Of a stretch of DNA of 64,000 nt, positions 57,655-64,000 are shown in pieces. This DNA comes from UBA8389 sp942493385 (GTDB lineage Bacteria > Bacteroidota > Bacteroidia > Bacteroidales > UBA1402). Numbering within the stretch: position 1 is the stretch's first letter; each line of letters starts with the position of its first letter. Location of the stretch: positions 372,001 through 436,000 of the forward strand of contig OW818699.1 in the NCBI GenBank assembly GCA_942493385.1, read 5' to 3'. Both the position numbers and the translations under genes were made by a program. The notes beneath the pieces are model-generated. The model saw only the letters and a program-made list of their open reading frames with translations, was not told the DNA's origin and ran no database searches.

Positions 57655-58434
57655 TTATCCGGCAACAGAAACGTGAATGCCTGTTTCATTGATCACTCTT
57701 TTTGCGATGTCGCGGAGTTCTTTCAAAGAGACTTTAAATACGCCCTGAACTGCCGTTTCGCGGTCGATGGCGTAGATCATGACCGATTCAGGTTGAATCT
57801 CCTGTATCAAGTCAATCCAAGCGGAGACTTCCTTTTCTGTGGTGTTGTCGAAGGCTTGCCCTTGGTACTGTCCTCGAGTGAATAAGGTCTGTATGATCAA
57901 TTTGCCCTTGAAGGCTTTCATGCTGTCAACTTGTTGGCGGACGGTATAGGCATTTGATGTCGGTCGGTCCAATATGCGAATCGTTTCGTCAAAGGCTGAA
58001 TCGAGTTTCAAAATGGCATTGTCAACCTTAAGCAAGGCGTTGAAGATCGTTGGTTTATCGAGCCCCGTTGCATTGGAAAGGACGCTGACTTTGGCGTTGG
58101 GGAAGAATCGGTCGCGCAATTCAATGGTTTTATCTATAATCAGAGAGAAATCCGGGTGCATCGTTGGCTCTCCGTTACCTGCAAACGTGATGACATCGGG
58201 TGTCACATGCTCCTTTTGCAGTGATATCAGTTTTGTTTCAAGTGCTTCAAGCACTTCGGCTGTTTTTGGAAGCCGACCACCTTTGAACGCTTCATTCAGC
58301 CCACATTCACAATAAAGGCAATCAAAGGAGCAGACCTTTCCGTTGACAGGCAACAGATTGATTCCGAGCGAAACCCCCAATCTTCGACTTTTGATAGGCC
58401 CAAAAACTATCTCATTAAAAAGTATGGTAGCCAT
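57655..58434 (-). CDS. Radical SAM protein
   Basis: A 259-residue radical SAM enzyme. The cluster motif is CSFDCLYCE (CxxxCxxC) near residue 34, and FAGNGEPTMHPDF is the GGE-like SAM-binding stretch. FGPIKSRRLGVSLGINLLP before the cysteines marks a subgroup of small uncharacterised radical SAM proteins. The reaction is unknown; pairing with mnmD suggests, but does not show, a link to RNA modification. Confidence 0.88.
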   Translation of the reverse strand: MATILFNEIVFGPIKSRRLGVSLGINLLPVNGKVCSFDCLYCECGLNEAFKGGRLPKTAEVLEALETKLISLQKEHVTPDVITFAGNGEPTMHPDFSLIIDKTIELRDRFFPNAKVSVLSNATGLDKPTIFNALLKVDNAILKLDSAFDETIRILDRPTSNAYTVRQQVDSMKAFKGKLIIQTLFTRGQYQGQAFDNTTEKEVSAWIDLIQEIQPESVMIYAIDRETAVQGVFKVSLKELRDIAKRVINETGIHVSVAG

Positions 58435-58444
58435 GTTTTTTTTA

Positions 58445-58452
58445 CAAAGGTA
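58445..58452 (-). promoter_or_regulatory. -7 element (TACCTTTG) for the radical SAM-mnmD operon
   Basis: The reverse strand reads TACCTTTG, 11 bases before the ATG at 58434, an exact TAnnTTTG match. Confidence 0.6.
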
Positions 58453-58473
58453 GAATTTTTTATTCGAACGGCT

Positions 58474-60612
58474 TTAAAATTTACAGCTAAGCTGCACCCG
58501 TGCCTCCGTTCTGCGGTTTCCAATTAGTTGCTCCGGGCCAACACCTAGAACTTCCATTCCCGGCTGAACGCTGTCCGCAATTTTAATTAGTATGCTTGCA
58601 TTTTTAAAATTGTATTTGGCAAACAGTGACATGCGGCATCCTTGTCCATAGAGCATGGGCATGGAAAACGCACCCGGCAAATCCTTTTCCCAAAGGTAGA
58701 TTCGGTTTTCCCAAGACGAGGTATTAAAAAGCACTGCATGCAACAATACTGAAAACCTGTTTCCGAAGGGCTCCAAACCTAAGTCTTGTGCAATGGCATA
58801 TCCATTGCTCGATTGAGATCCCAAACGATAGTTGTTGGCGTAAAAGAGTGTTTTCATCGACCATATTCCTTGTTTATTGGAAATCTGAAGCCGCAATTGC
58901 GTTTTTAAATAGGGTTGGACCGGATTGATTGGTAGGCCTGATGAAGAAGTATTTTTCTCTTTTGTTTTGCTTTTCATCAGCAGTTTGACCAAGCCGTTTC
59001 GCCCTACCGTGGTGTTAAGTTCTGCCGCGACTTCCTGTCCCCACGAAGGTGTGCTGACAGAGTAACCCAACCATGGAAATCGGAAAACATCCAAATAACC
59101 TGAAAATCGGACTCGTGCCGCCAATTGAAAATCTGTCGATGCATACAAACCTTCTTCATTTCTTGTCGAAGTTCCCTCCGAAAATCCATTGCTGAACACT
59201 GCCTGATAATCTTGTGCGTACTTTCTTCCCAAAATGGAAACGCTCATCCTTGGGTGCGGTTTGAATGAGGTCCCTCCTAAAAGGGCTGTGTGTCCATTTT
59301 GATCCAAAGCGAGCTCACCAAAAAATAACAATCCCTGCCATACCGTCCGGAAATCTGCTGAAGCATTTCCACCCCTGTTCCCTTTTAAACTGAAAAGCCT
59401 CCATGGATCTGCCGATTCAACAGTTGACGCATCCAATAGCCACGATAAAGCAGTAATTCCAGCGGTTAAGTTTGTCCACTTGAACTCGAGATGGCTACCG
59501 ATAACCGTTTGTTTTAATTTCTTCTGGATGTTTTTTTCTGAAGGGGTTCGGTGCAGTCCTGTTTCTGAAATGCTGCTAAAAAGACCGTTTTCAACGGAAG
59601 AATCCAACTGCCGACTCGAAAGGAATGCACTAAGATCTACCCCAAATCTTCGACCATCCTTCACAATCGAAGGTTTTAGTGTTACTCTTAAAGCTGCACC
59701 TCTAAAGTAATTCAGTTCTGATGCAGAAAAGTGTCTGCTGATTAGAGGTCCAGTCAGTTCCGGAATCCCTCCCGAGGAATTCTTCCCTAAGGAAAAAGCA
59801 CTTCCACAGACCAGTCCTTGCCCGAAACGAACATTATAGTCGCCTAGAATCAACGTGTTCTTGCGTTTAGAGTCTTTTAATAACAAATGAAAGGATGTAA
59901 AATCGAAACCACCATGAGTGTTGTCCCACCACTTTTCTCCGGGGTCTTTTTCCAATACGACACCCCATTGTAGTAGGTCCTTGTAATCGAATCCATAGCG
60001 AAAACAGGCATGAAGTGCATCCCCCAAATAACGATCTGTACTGTCAGACTGGATTTTATACCCTTGCTTTTGTTGAAAAGTACGACCCATTGTCCACCTA
60101 AACTCCTGTTTGCCAAACTTAAGTGCTTTTCTCATTTGCGGATAGACAATTGGAGATTCTAGAATGGATCCAATACTTACAAACGGTTTTAGCCACCTCA
60201 TCGTTCGCGCATCCATCCCTTCCACCAACATCAACTCTGATATATTTTCAATTGGTCCGTATCGGTAAAGGTAATAAGAAAGGTTCTCGACCTGCTCGGC
60301 ATTCAACATAGGAATGCTTTCGAGCATTTCCTTGCTGGCATTGTTTAACGGAATAGGATTGTTCGCAAGATCTGTCAGAACTTCCTCCAATTGTTCTGTG
60401 TCGATTTCATTTTCGGCCATTTCTTCGAGTAAAAGCTGCCAATCTTCCGTTTTATCGATGGATGTAGCAGAACTATCGATGAAATGGGAACTTGAAATTT
60501 TGAGATTGGCAGAAAGAGGAATACTGTCTGTGTTAAATGATGCTGCATGTATCGAAAAATGTACGATGAAAGCGATTAATCCACCGAGGAAAAGAGGTTG
60601 TTGCTTATACAT
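58474..60612 (-). CDS. Exported helix-hairpin-helix protein with C-terminal beta-barrel-like region
   Basis: A 712-residue protein with a signal peptide (about 1-24). Near residues 85-145 are paired ComEA-like helix-hairpin-helix elements (PIPLNNASKEMLESIPMLNAEQV, then GPIENISELMLVEGMDARTMRWL). The remainder (about 150-712) is alternating hydrophobic/polar strands with many aromatic residues, ending in CKF, as expected of an outer-membrane barrel. HhH units usually bind DNA or pack against partners; a DNA-uptake or surface role is speculative. It starts three bases after the small barrel-like gene upstream and is cotranscribed with it. Confidence 0.75.
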   Translation of the reverse strand: MYKQQPLFLGGLIAFIVHFSIHAASFNTDSIPLSANLKISSSHFIDSSATSIDKTEDWQLLLEEMAENEIDTEQLEEVLTDLANNPIPLNNASKEMLESIPMLNAEQVENLSYYLYRYGPIENISELMLVEGMDARTMRWLKPFVSIGSILESPIVYPQMRKALKFGKQEFRWTMGRTFQQKQGYKIQSDSTDRYLGDALHACFRYGFDYKDLLQWGVVLEKDPGEKWWDNTHGGFDFTSFHLLLKDSKRKNTLILGDYNVRFGQGLVCGSAFSLGKNSSGGIPELTGPLISRHFSASELNYFRGAALRVTLKPSIVKDGRRFGVDLSAFLSSRQLDSSVENGLFSSISETGLHRTPSEKNIQKKLKQTVIGSHLEFKWTNLTAGITALSWLLDASTVESADPWRLFSLKGNRGGNASADFRTVWQGLLFFGELALDQNGHTALLGGTSFKPHPRMSVSILGRKYAQDYQAVFSNGFSEGTSTRNEEGLYASTDFQLAARVRFSGYLDVFRFPWLGYSVSTPSWGQEVAAELNTTVGRNGLVKLLMKSKTKEKNTSSSGLPINPVQPYLKTQLRLQISNKQGIWSMKTLFYANNYRLGSQSSNGYAIAQDLGLEPFGNRFSVLLHAVLFNTSSWENRIYLWEKDLPGAFSMPMLYGQGCRMSLFAKYNFKNASILIKIADSVQPGMEVLGVGPEQLIGNRRTEARVQLSCKF

Positions 60613-60615
60613 GAT

Positions 60616-61401
60616 TTACCAGTAGTAGTTCAGTGTAAACCCATTGCTGATTCCTAGGATGGGATGCATATTTCCTCCCCAAGAATAGTGAAATCTTTTC
60701 AGCCTGCCACCAATTCCCCAGGAAGGCATCAAAGGCCCTGTACTAAATCCGGTTCGAAGAATCAGGAAATCATTCAGCAAATATTCTATTCCCATTCTTT
60801 CACGAATCGGATTGTTTAACCGAACTTCAAACTCACCATAAAGCAGGCATTTTTTTGCAGGTGAATGGCGAATTCCTAAATAGGTGGAACTACTTAATGG
60901 TATCCAATCATTTATTGATTTAATTCGAGCGCCTCCCGGATTTATCAACGTCATACCGATGGTTGTTTTTTCATTTAGCGAATAGTGGCAATCCAATTCT
61001 GCAAAACAAACAGAAGTTGGTCCATCCACTGCATTGTCCAGTATCAGTAAATTGACTTCCACGCCTAGATATAAGTATTGGCTAAGTCTTTTTCCCGAAT
61101 GAATGCTCAACGTGTTTTCCATCCAGTCCGTATTGCCACTTTGACACCAACCAAGGGTCCATTCAAGATCAAAAACTTTTTTATTGAACTCCAATTTTCG
61201 AACTGAAAGCTCTTTCAGCAGATAAGGCATCAGGTAGGTGATCTCCAATTCATTGTCTGAAAAGGGTTCGAACGTACCCACCAGGCCACCCATCGAAAAG
61301 TCACGTGCGTCTACATGCAATGCAGATGCATTCAATACGTATTCTTCGGCACAAAGGCCTTGAATAATAGAGAAGAATAGTAGAAAGCAAACATTTTTCA
61401 C
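60616..61401 (-). CDS. Beta-barrel-like exported protein paired with the helix-hairpin-helix gene
   Basis: A 261-residue protein: a signal peptide (VKNVCFLLFFSIIQGLCAEE) then a strand-rich mature region (ARDFSMGG, GVEVNLLILDN, STYLGIRHSP, MGIEYLLNDFLILRTGFSTGP) ending in the aromatic LNYYW, in the style of PorV/PorQ-type outer-membrane barrels; the exact family is unresolved. The start is placed at GTG 61401 because a -7 element at 61430-61437 would cut off the upstream ATG at 61497. The HhH gene follows after three bases. Confidence 0.68.
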   Translation of the reverse strand: MKNVCFLLFFSIIQGLCAEEYVLNASALHVDARDFSMGGLVGTFEPFSDNELEITYLMPYLLKELSVRKLEFNKKVFDLEWTLGWCQSGNTDWMENTLSIHSGKRLSQYLYLGVEVNLLILDNAVDGPTSVCFAELDCHYSLNEKTTIGMTLINPGGARIKSINDWIPLSSSTYLGIRHSPAKKCLLYGEFEVRLNNPIRERMGIEYLLNDFLILRTGFSTGPLMPSWGIGGRLKRFHYSWGGNMHPILGISNGFTLNYYW

Positions 61402-61429
61402 AAGCGGTAAGTGGGCATATAGTTTACCG

Positions 61430-61437
61430 CAAAAATA
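61430..61437 (-). promoter_or_regulatory. -7 element (TATTTTTG) for the barrel-HhH operon
   Basis: The reverse strand reads TATTTTTG, 28 bases before the GTG at 61401. It lies within the longer possible reading frame. Confidence 0.5.
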
Positions 61438-61515
61438 CAATAAAATAACAATAAAAAAATAATAGGCAGAAATATATTTTAACGAAGGCATCTGCATTAT
61501 CCCTTAGAAAAAATG

Positions 61516-61523
61516 TACTTTTG
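61516..61523 (+). promoter_or_regulatory. -7 element (TACTTTTG) for the DUF4294 gene
   Basis: TACTTTTG ends only 5 bases before the ATG at 61529. Either the mRNA is leaderless or translation starts at ATG 61535 or 61547. Confidence 0.55.
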
Positions 61524-61528
61524 CATCC

Positions 61529-62200
61529 ATGAAAATGCGTACTTGCATGTCATTCTTACGAAGAGGGCTACTTTTACTAATGTCCCCAATCCTATTTCTG
61601 CCCCTAATTATGGCGCAGCAAAATCCCATTGTTGTTCAAAAGCAACCTTTTAAGGAAGTACGTGGCATTCAACCAGAAAAAAAACCTCAAAAAACGACCT
61701 TTGCCGAAGTCATCAATGGTGACACTGTCCCTGTGGCAGTTCTTGGTTCGGTCTTTTCCTTTCCCAAAGAAAATTTTAAAAGTGCTTCTGAGGAACGCTA
61801 TTATTGGAAATTGGTCAGAGACGTGAAAATTGTTTATCCTTTGTCCAGAATTGTTTATTTCACTTTGCTGGAAACCATGAATTATATCGAAACCCTCCCC
61901 GATCCAAAGGTTCGAGAAAGGCACTTGCGGCGGATGGAAAAAGATCTGATCAAGGAATATGAACCTGTCCTTAGGAAAATGACTTATACACAGGGAAAAA
62001 TTCTTCTTAAGCTCATAAATAGGGAGTGCAATTCATCACCATACGATTTAATCAAAGCCTATCGTGGTTCGTTTTCAGCTTCTTTCTGGCAGGGCGTAGG
62101 TTCGCTTTTCCATGCCGATTTAAAAAGTGGTTACGATCCGGCGACAAAGGATTATACACTGGAACGTATTGTAATAAAAATTGAGCAAGGTCAGTTGTAG
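61529..62200 (+). CDS. DUF4294 protein, exported
   Basis: A 223-residue protein (217 or 221 if a later ATG is used) with a signal peptide ending near LPLIMAQQ. The mature part (EERYYWKLVRDVKIVYPLSRIVYFTLLETMNYIETL, MTYTQGKILLKLINRECNSSPYDLIKAYRGSFSASFWQG) matches DUF4294, a Bacteroidota family of unknown function, presumably periplasmic. Start codon: MSFLRRGLLLL at 61547 gives the neatest signal peptide, but 61529 is kept because family members vary. A terminator follows. Confidence 0.82.
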   Translation: MKMRTCMSFLRRGLLLLMSPILFLPLIMAQQNPIVVQKQPFKEVRGIQPEKKPQKTTFAEVINGDTVPVAVLGSVFSFPKENFKSASEERYYWKLVRDVKIVYPLSRIVYFTLLETMNYIETLPDPKVRERHLRRMEKDLIKEYEPVLRKMTYTQGKILLKLINRECNSSPYDLIKAYRGSFSASFWQGVGSLFHADLKSGYDPATKDYTLERIVIKIEQGQL

Positions 62201-62222
62201 CAATGGATATAAAATAAACAAG

Positions 62223-62248
62223 GAAGGGCGCCCGTTGAGGCGCCCTTC
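62223..62248. terminator. Terminator between DUF4294 and metK
   Basis: GAAGGGCGCC (62223-62232) and GGCGCCCTTC (62239-62248) form a 10-bp stem with a six-base loop, followed by TTATTCTT on the plus strand. It lies between convergent genes. Confidence 0.85.
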
Positions 62249-62271
62249 TTATTCTTAGTGGGTTTGAAGGA

Positions 62272-63573
62272 TTATAATCCTACTGCCTTTTTGATGGCAT
62301 CCACAAAATCCAATTTTTCCCAAGTAAAAAGTTCTACTTCGATGGTTTTTGAACCCTCGGCTTCATAACGGGATTTAAAAGTTTTCACTACTGTTTTGGG
62401 TTCACGGCCCATGTGCCCATAAGATGCGGTTTCAGAATAGATCGGAAAGCGCAGTTTCAGGCGTTGTTCGATGGCCTTGGGGCGCATGTCGAACAATTCG
62501 TACATCTTGTCGGCCAGTTCGCCGTCATGGATGCTCAATTTGGATGTACCGTAGGTGTTGATGTACAAGTTCATCGGCTTGGCTACACCAATGGCATAGG
62601 AAACCTGAACCAGCACTTCGTCCGCTACTCCTGCAGCAACCATATTCTTTGCGATGTGGCGAGCAGCGTATGCGGCTGAACGGTCCACTTTCGAGGGATC
62701 TTTCCCGGAGAAAGCGCCACCGCCGTGTGCGCCTTTGCCACCATAGGTGTCAACGATGATCTTGCGGCCGGTAAGACCGGTATCTCCGTGCGGGCCACCG
62801 ATGACGAACTTGCCGGTCGGATTCACATGGTATTTGATGTCACCTTTGAACAGTTCAGCCACTTCCTTTTTTTGTTTGGCAACAACGCGTGGAATAAGAA
62901 TGCTCACGATGTCATCGTGGATTTTCTTAAGCATGGTTGAATCTGCTTTGTCGATGGCTTCTTGGCTGTCGTTCTCCGGTTTGATGAAATCGTCGTGCTG
63001 GGTTGAAATCACGATGGTGTCGATACGAACGGGTTTGTTGTCGTCATCGTATTCGATGGTCACTTGTGATTTGGCATCCGGACGCAAGTATGGAATGGAT
63101 TCTTCACGACGGATGTCGGCAAGTTCCAAGAGTAAAAGATGGGCCAAATCCAATGCCAACGGCATGTAGTTGTCGGTTTCGTTGGTGGCGTAACCAAACA
63201 TCATGCCTTGGTCACCGGCTCCCTGATTCATCGGATCGATTTTTGCAGCACCGTCCACACCACGGTTGATGTCGGCAGATTGCTCGTGGATGGCAGAAAA
63301 CACGCCGCAGGAATTTCCTTCGAACATGTATTCGCCTTTGGTATAACCGATGCGGTTGATGACTTTGCGGGCAACATCCTGCAAATCCACGTATGCGCTG
63401 GTTTTTACTTCGCCGGCTAAAACTACCTGACCGGTAGTCACCAACGTTTCACAGGCCACTTTCGACTCTGGGTCGAAGGCCAGGAATTCATCAAGCAGCG
63501 CATCCGAAATTTGGTCTGCTACTTTGTCCGGATGTCCTTCGGACACGGATTCTGACGTAAATAGATAAGCCAT
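62272..63573 (-). CDS. metK: S-adenosylmethionine synthetase
   Basis: A 433-residue enzyme making SAM from methionine and ATP. FTSESVSEGHPDKVADQISDA is the N-terminal ATP/methionine motif (about 5-25), GAGDQGMMFGYA is signature 1 and GGGAFSGKDPSKVDRS is signature 2. It is longer than E. coli MetK (384), as in other Bacteroidota, through insertions in the middle. A SAM-II-like riboswitch in the leader suggests feedback control by SAM. Confidence 0.97.
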   Translation of the reverse strand: MAYLFTSESVSEGHPDKVADQISDALLDEFLAFDPESKVACETLVTTGQVVLAGEVKTSAYVDLQDVARKVINRIGYTKGEYMFEGNSCGVFSAIHEQSADINRGVDGAAKIDPMNQGAGDQGMMFGYATNETDNYMPLALDLAHLLLLELADIRREESIPYLRPDAKSQVTIEYDDDNKPVRIDTIVISTQHDDFIKPENDSQEAIDKADSTMLKKIHDDIVSILIPRVVAKQKKEVAELFKGDIKYHVNPTGKFVIGGPHGDTGLTGRKIIVDTYGGKGAHGGGAFSGKDPSKVDRSAAYAARHIAKNMVAAGVADEVLVQVSYAIGVAKPMNLYINTYGTSKLSIHDGELADKMYELFDMRPKAIEQRLKLRFPIYSETASYGHMGREPKTVVKTFKSRYEAEGSKTIEVELFTWEKLDFVDAIKKAVGL

Positions 63574-63682
63574 TTTATAATATGGATTAAGTAAATAACT
63601 TGGACGATTTGCTTAAGGCAAACCTTCCGATATTATAAAATTTGGAGGAGGATATGCACCAATAGGTGCGGACTAAGATGAA

Positions 63683-63730
63683 TCTTTAGCATTTTTTCTA
63701 GTGGTTGCAAGCGTCCAAATCCTTCCACAA
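63683..63730 (-). ncRNA. SAM-II-like riboswitch aptamer upstream of metK
   Basis: Read on the reverse strand, GTGG (63728-63725) pairs with CCAC (63704-63701) around an L1 loop containing GATTTGGAC and GCTTGCAA, and is followed by AAAAAATGCTAAAG. This order of GATTTG, GCTTGCAnCCAC and GCTAAA is the conserved core of SAM-II riboswitches. Two hairpins (GCACC/GGTGC and TTTGC/GCAAA) follow before the start codon. Match judged by eye, not by covariance model. Confidence 0.75.
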
Positions 63731-63738
63731 ATTCATTG

Positions 63739-63746
63739 CAAATATA
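63739..63746 (-). promoter_or_regulatory. -7 element (TATATTTG) for metK and its riboswitch
   Basis: The reverse strand reads TATATTTG. Transcription would begin near 63732, just at the 5' side of the riboswitch, giving a leader of about 158 bases. Confidence 0.6.
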
Positions 63747-63804
63747 CGACTTTTCTTTAGGATGCAACTTAACAAGTGCTAAATTTTCAAGAATAGAGTA
63801 GATC

Positions 63805-64000
63805 TCAGTTCAGAAAGTAATTGTAATGAAGAGTGATGTTGATGAGTTGCATCCCAGGTGCAGGCAAGTAATTGTTCAGACCGAAACTTTTGATGCTACG
63901 ACCTCGCAAGTCTCTAAACAGATCGATATTCGAGTAACCATAACCCACAGAAAGGTCGAAATTATCATGAATATTAATACTTAGGCCACCTTGTATGCCA
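63805..64000 (-). CDS. C-terminal fragment of an outer-membrane beta-barrel protein
   Basis: The reverse strand is open from the right edge to a stop at 63805-63807, giving 64 residues. They alternate polar and hydrophobic (INIHDNFDLSVGYGYSNID, MQLINITLHYNYFLN) and end near an aromatic strand, as in a porin-like or outer-membrane assembly barrel. The family cannot be named from this piece. It ends 58 bases upstream of the metK promoter on the same strand. Confidence 0.55.
   Translation of the reverse strand, partial: GIQGGLSINIHDNFDLSVGYGYSNIDLFRDLRGRSIKSFGLNNYLPAPGMQLINITLHYNYFLN

Noticed and set aside
63574..63746. SAM-I (S-box) riboswitch considered for the metK leader
   Set aside because: The leader lacks the S-box 5' P1 and GGAGGGA-type P2 elements and is too short upstream of the core; SAM-II fits much better.

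Overview
The window reads as chromosomal DNA of a Bacteroidota member, most likely order Bacteroidales. The evidence is a run of TAnnTTTG -7 promoter elements (a few also with a TTG about 19-20 bp upstream), almost no Shine-Dalgarno signals, two large secreted proteins with type IX secretion (T9SS) C-terminal tails, a Bacteroides-type sdhCAB/frd operon, the DUF4271-hemD-rnpA-yidD-tatD-tyrS neighbourhood, dapB next to lepB, and a SAM-II-type leader before metK. Genus is not determinable from the window; a Paludibacter- or Dysgonomonas-like relative is only a guess. Coding density is high. I see no insertion sequence, prophage, CRISPR array, integrase or toxin-antitoxin pair, and no gene-free stretch longer than about 250 bases.

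Layout. 1-7.3 kb: a cut-off SpmA/SpmB-type membrane protein, ruvB, a flippase and a T9SS-secreted multidomain pectate lyase. 7.3-18 kb: housekeeping enzymes (YgjP-like metallopeptidase, ABC-F ATPase, DEAD-box helicase with a GGYK-repeat tail, PfkB sugar kinase, LOG protein, M16 peptidase, WbqC, aldo/keto reductase, Xaa-Pro aminopeptidase). 17.9-21 kb: dapB-lepB and a second signal-peptidase paralogue that appears to lack both catalytic residues. 21-30.8 kb: an Ig-like lipoprotein and DUF3108 protein, cysS with a degenerate GH3-fold protein, acpP-fabF-rnc, purN and pdxB. 30.8-40 kb: a cell-envelope glycan region with a StrF-like glycosyltransferase, DUF4254, a family 9 glycosyltransferase, an LPS-kinase-like protein, two family 2 glycosyltransferases and a DUF6492-like protein, interleaved with rnhA, an RNA methyltransferase, cysE and a HIT protein.

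40-50 kb: sdhCAB, an epimerase, DUF4271-hemD, rnpA-yidD-tatD, a response regulator with an eroded receiver domain, tyrS and tRNA-Gln. 50-54 kb: a T9SS-secreted BspA-type leucine-rich-repeat protein built from two near-identical 446-residue halves. 54-64 kb: queG, purD, an unknown membrane protein, mnmD with a radical SAM gene, an outer-membrane helix-hairpin-helix protein paired with a small beta-rich envelope protein, a DUF4294 protein, metK behind a SAM-II-like riboswitch, and the tail of a beta-barrel protein running off the right edge.

Most promoters found sit 10-80 bases upstream of a plausible ATG, GTG or TTG. They were used to shorten many open reading frames to their likely true starts. 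No wholly new defence or mobile system is visible. The best candidates for unfamiliar biology are the degenerate signal peptidase and GH3 paralogues, the pseudo-receiver regulator, the helix-hairpin-helix/barrel operon, and several palindromes in intergenic regions.
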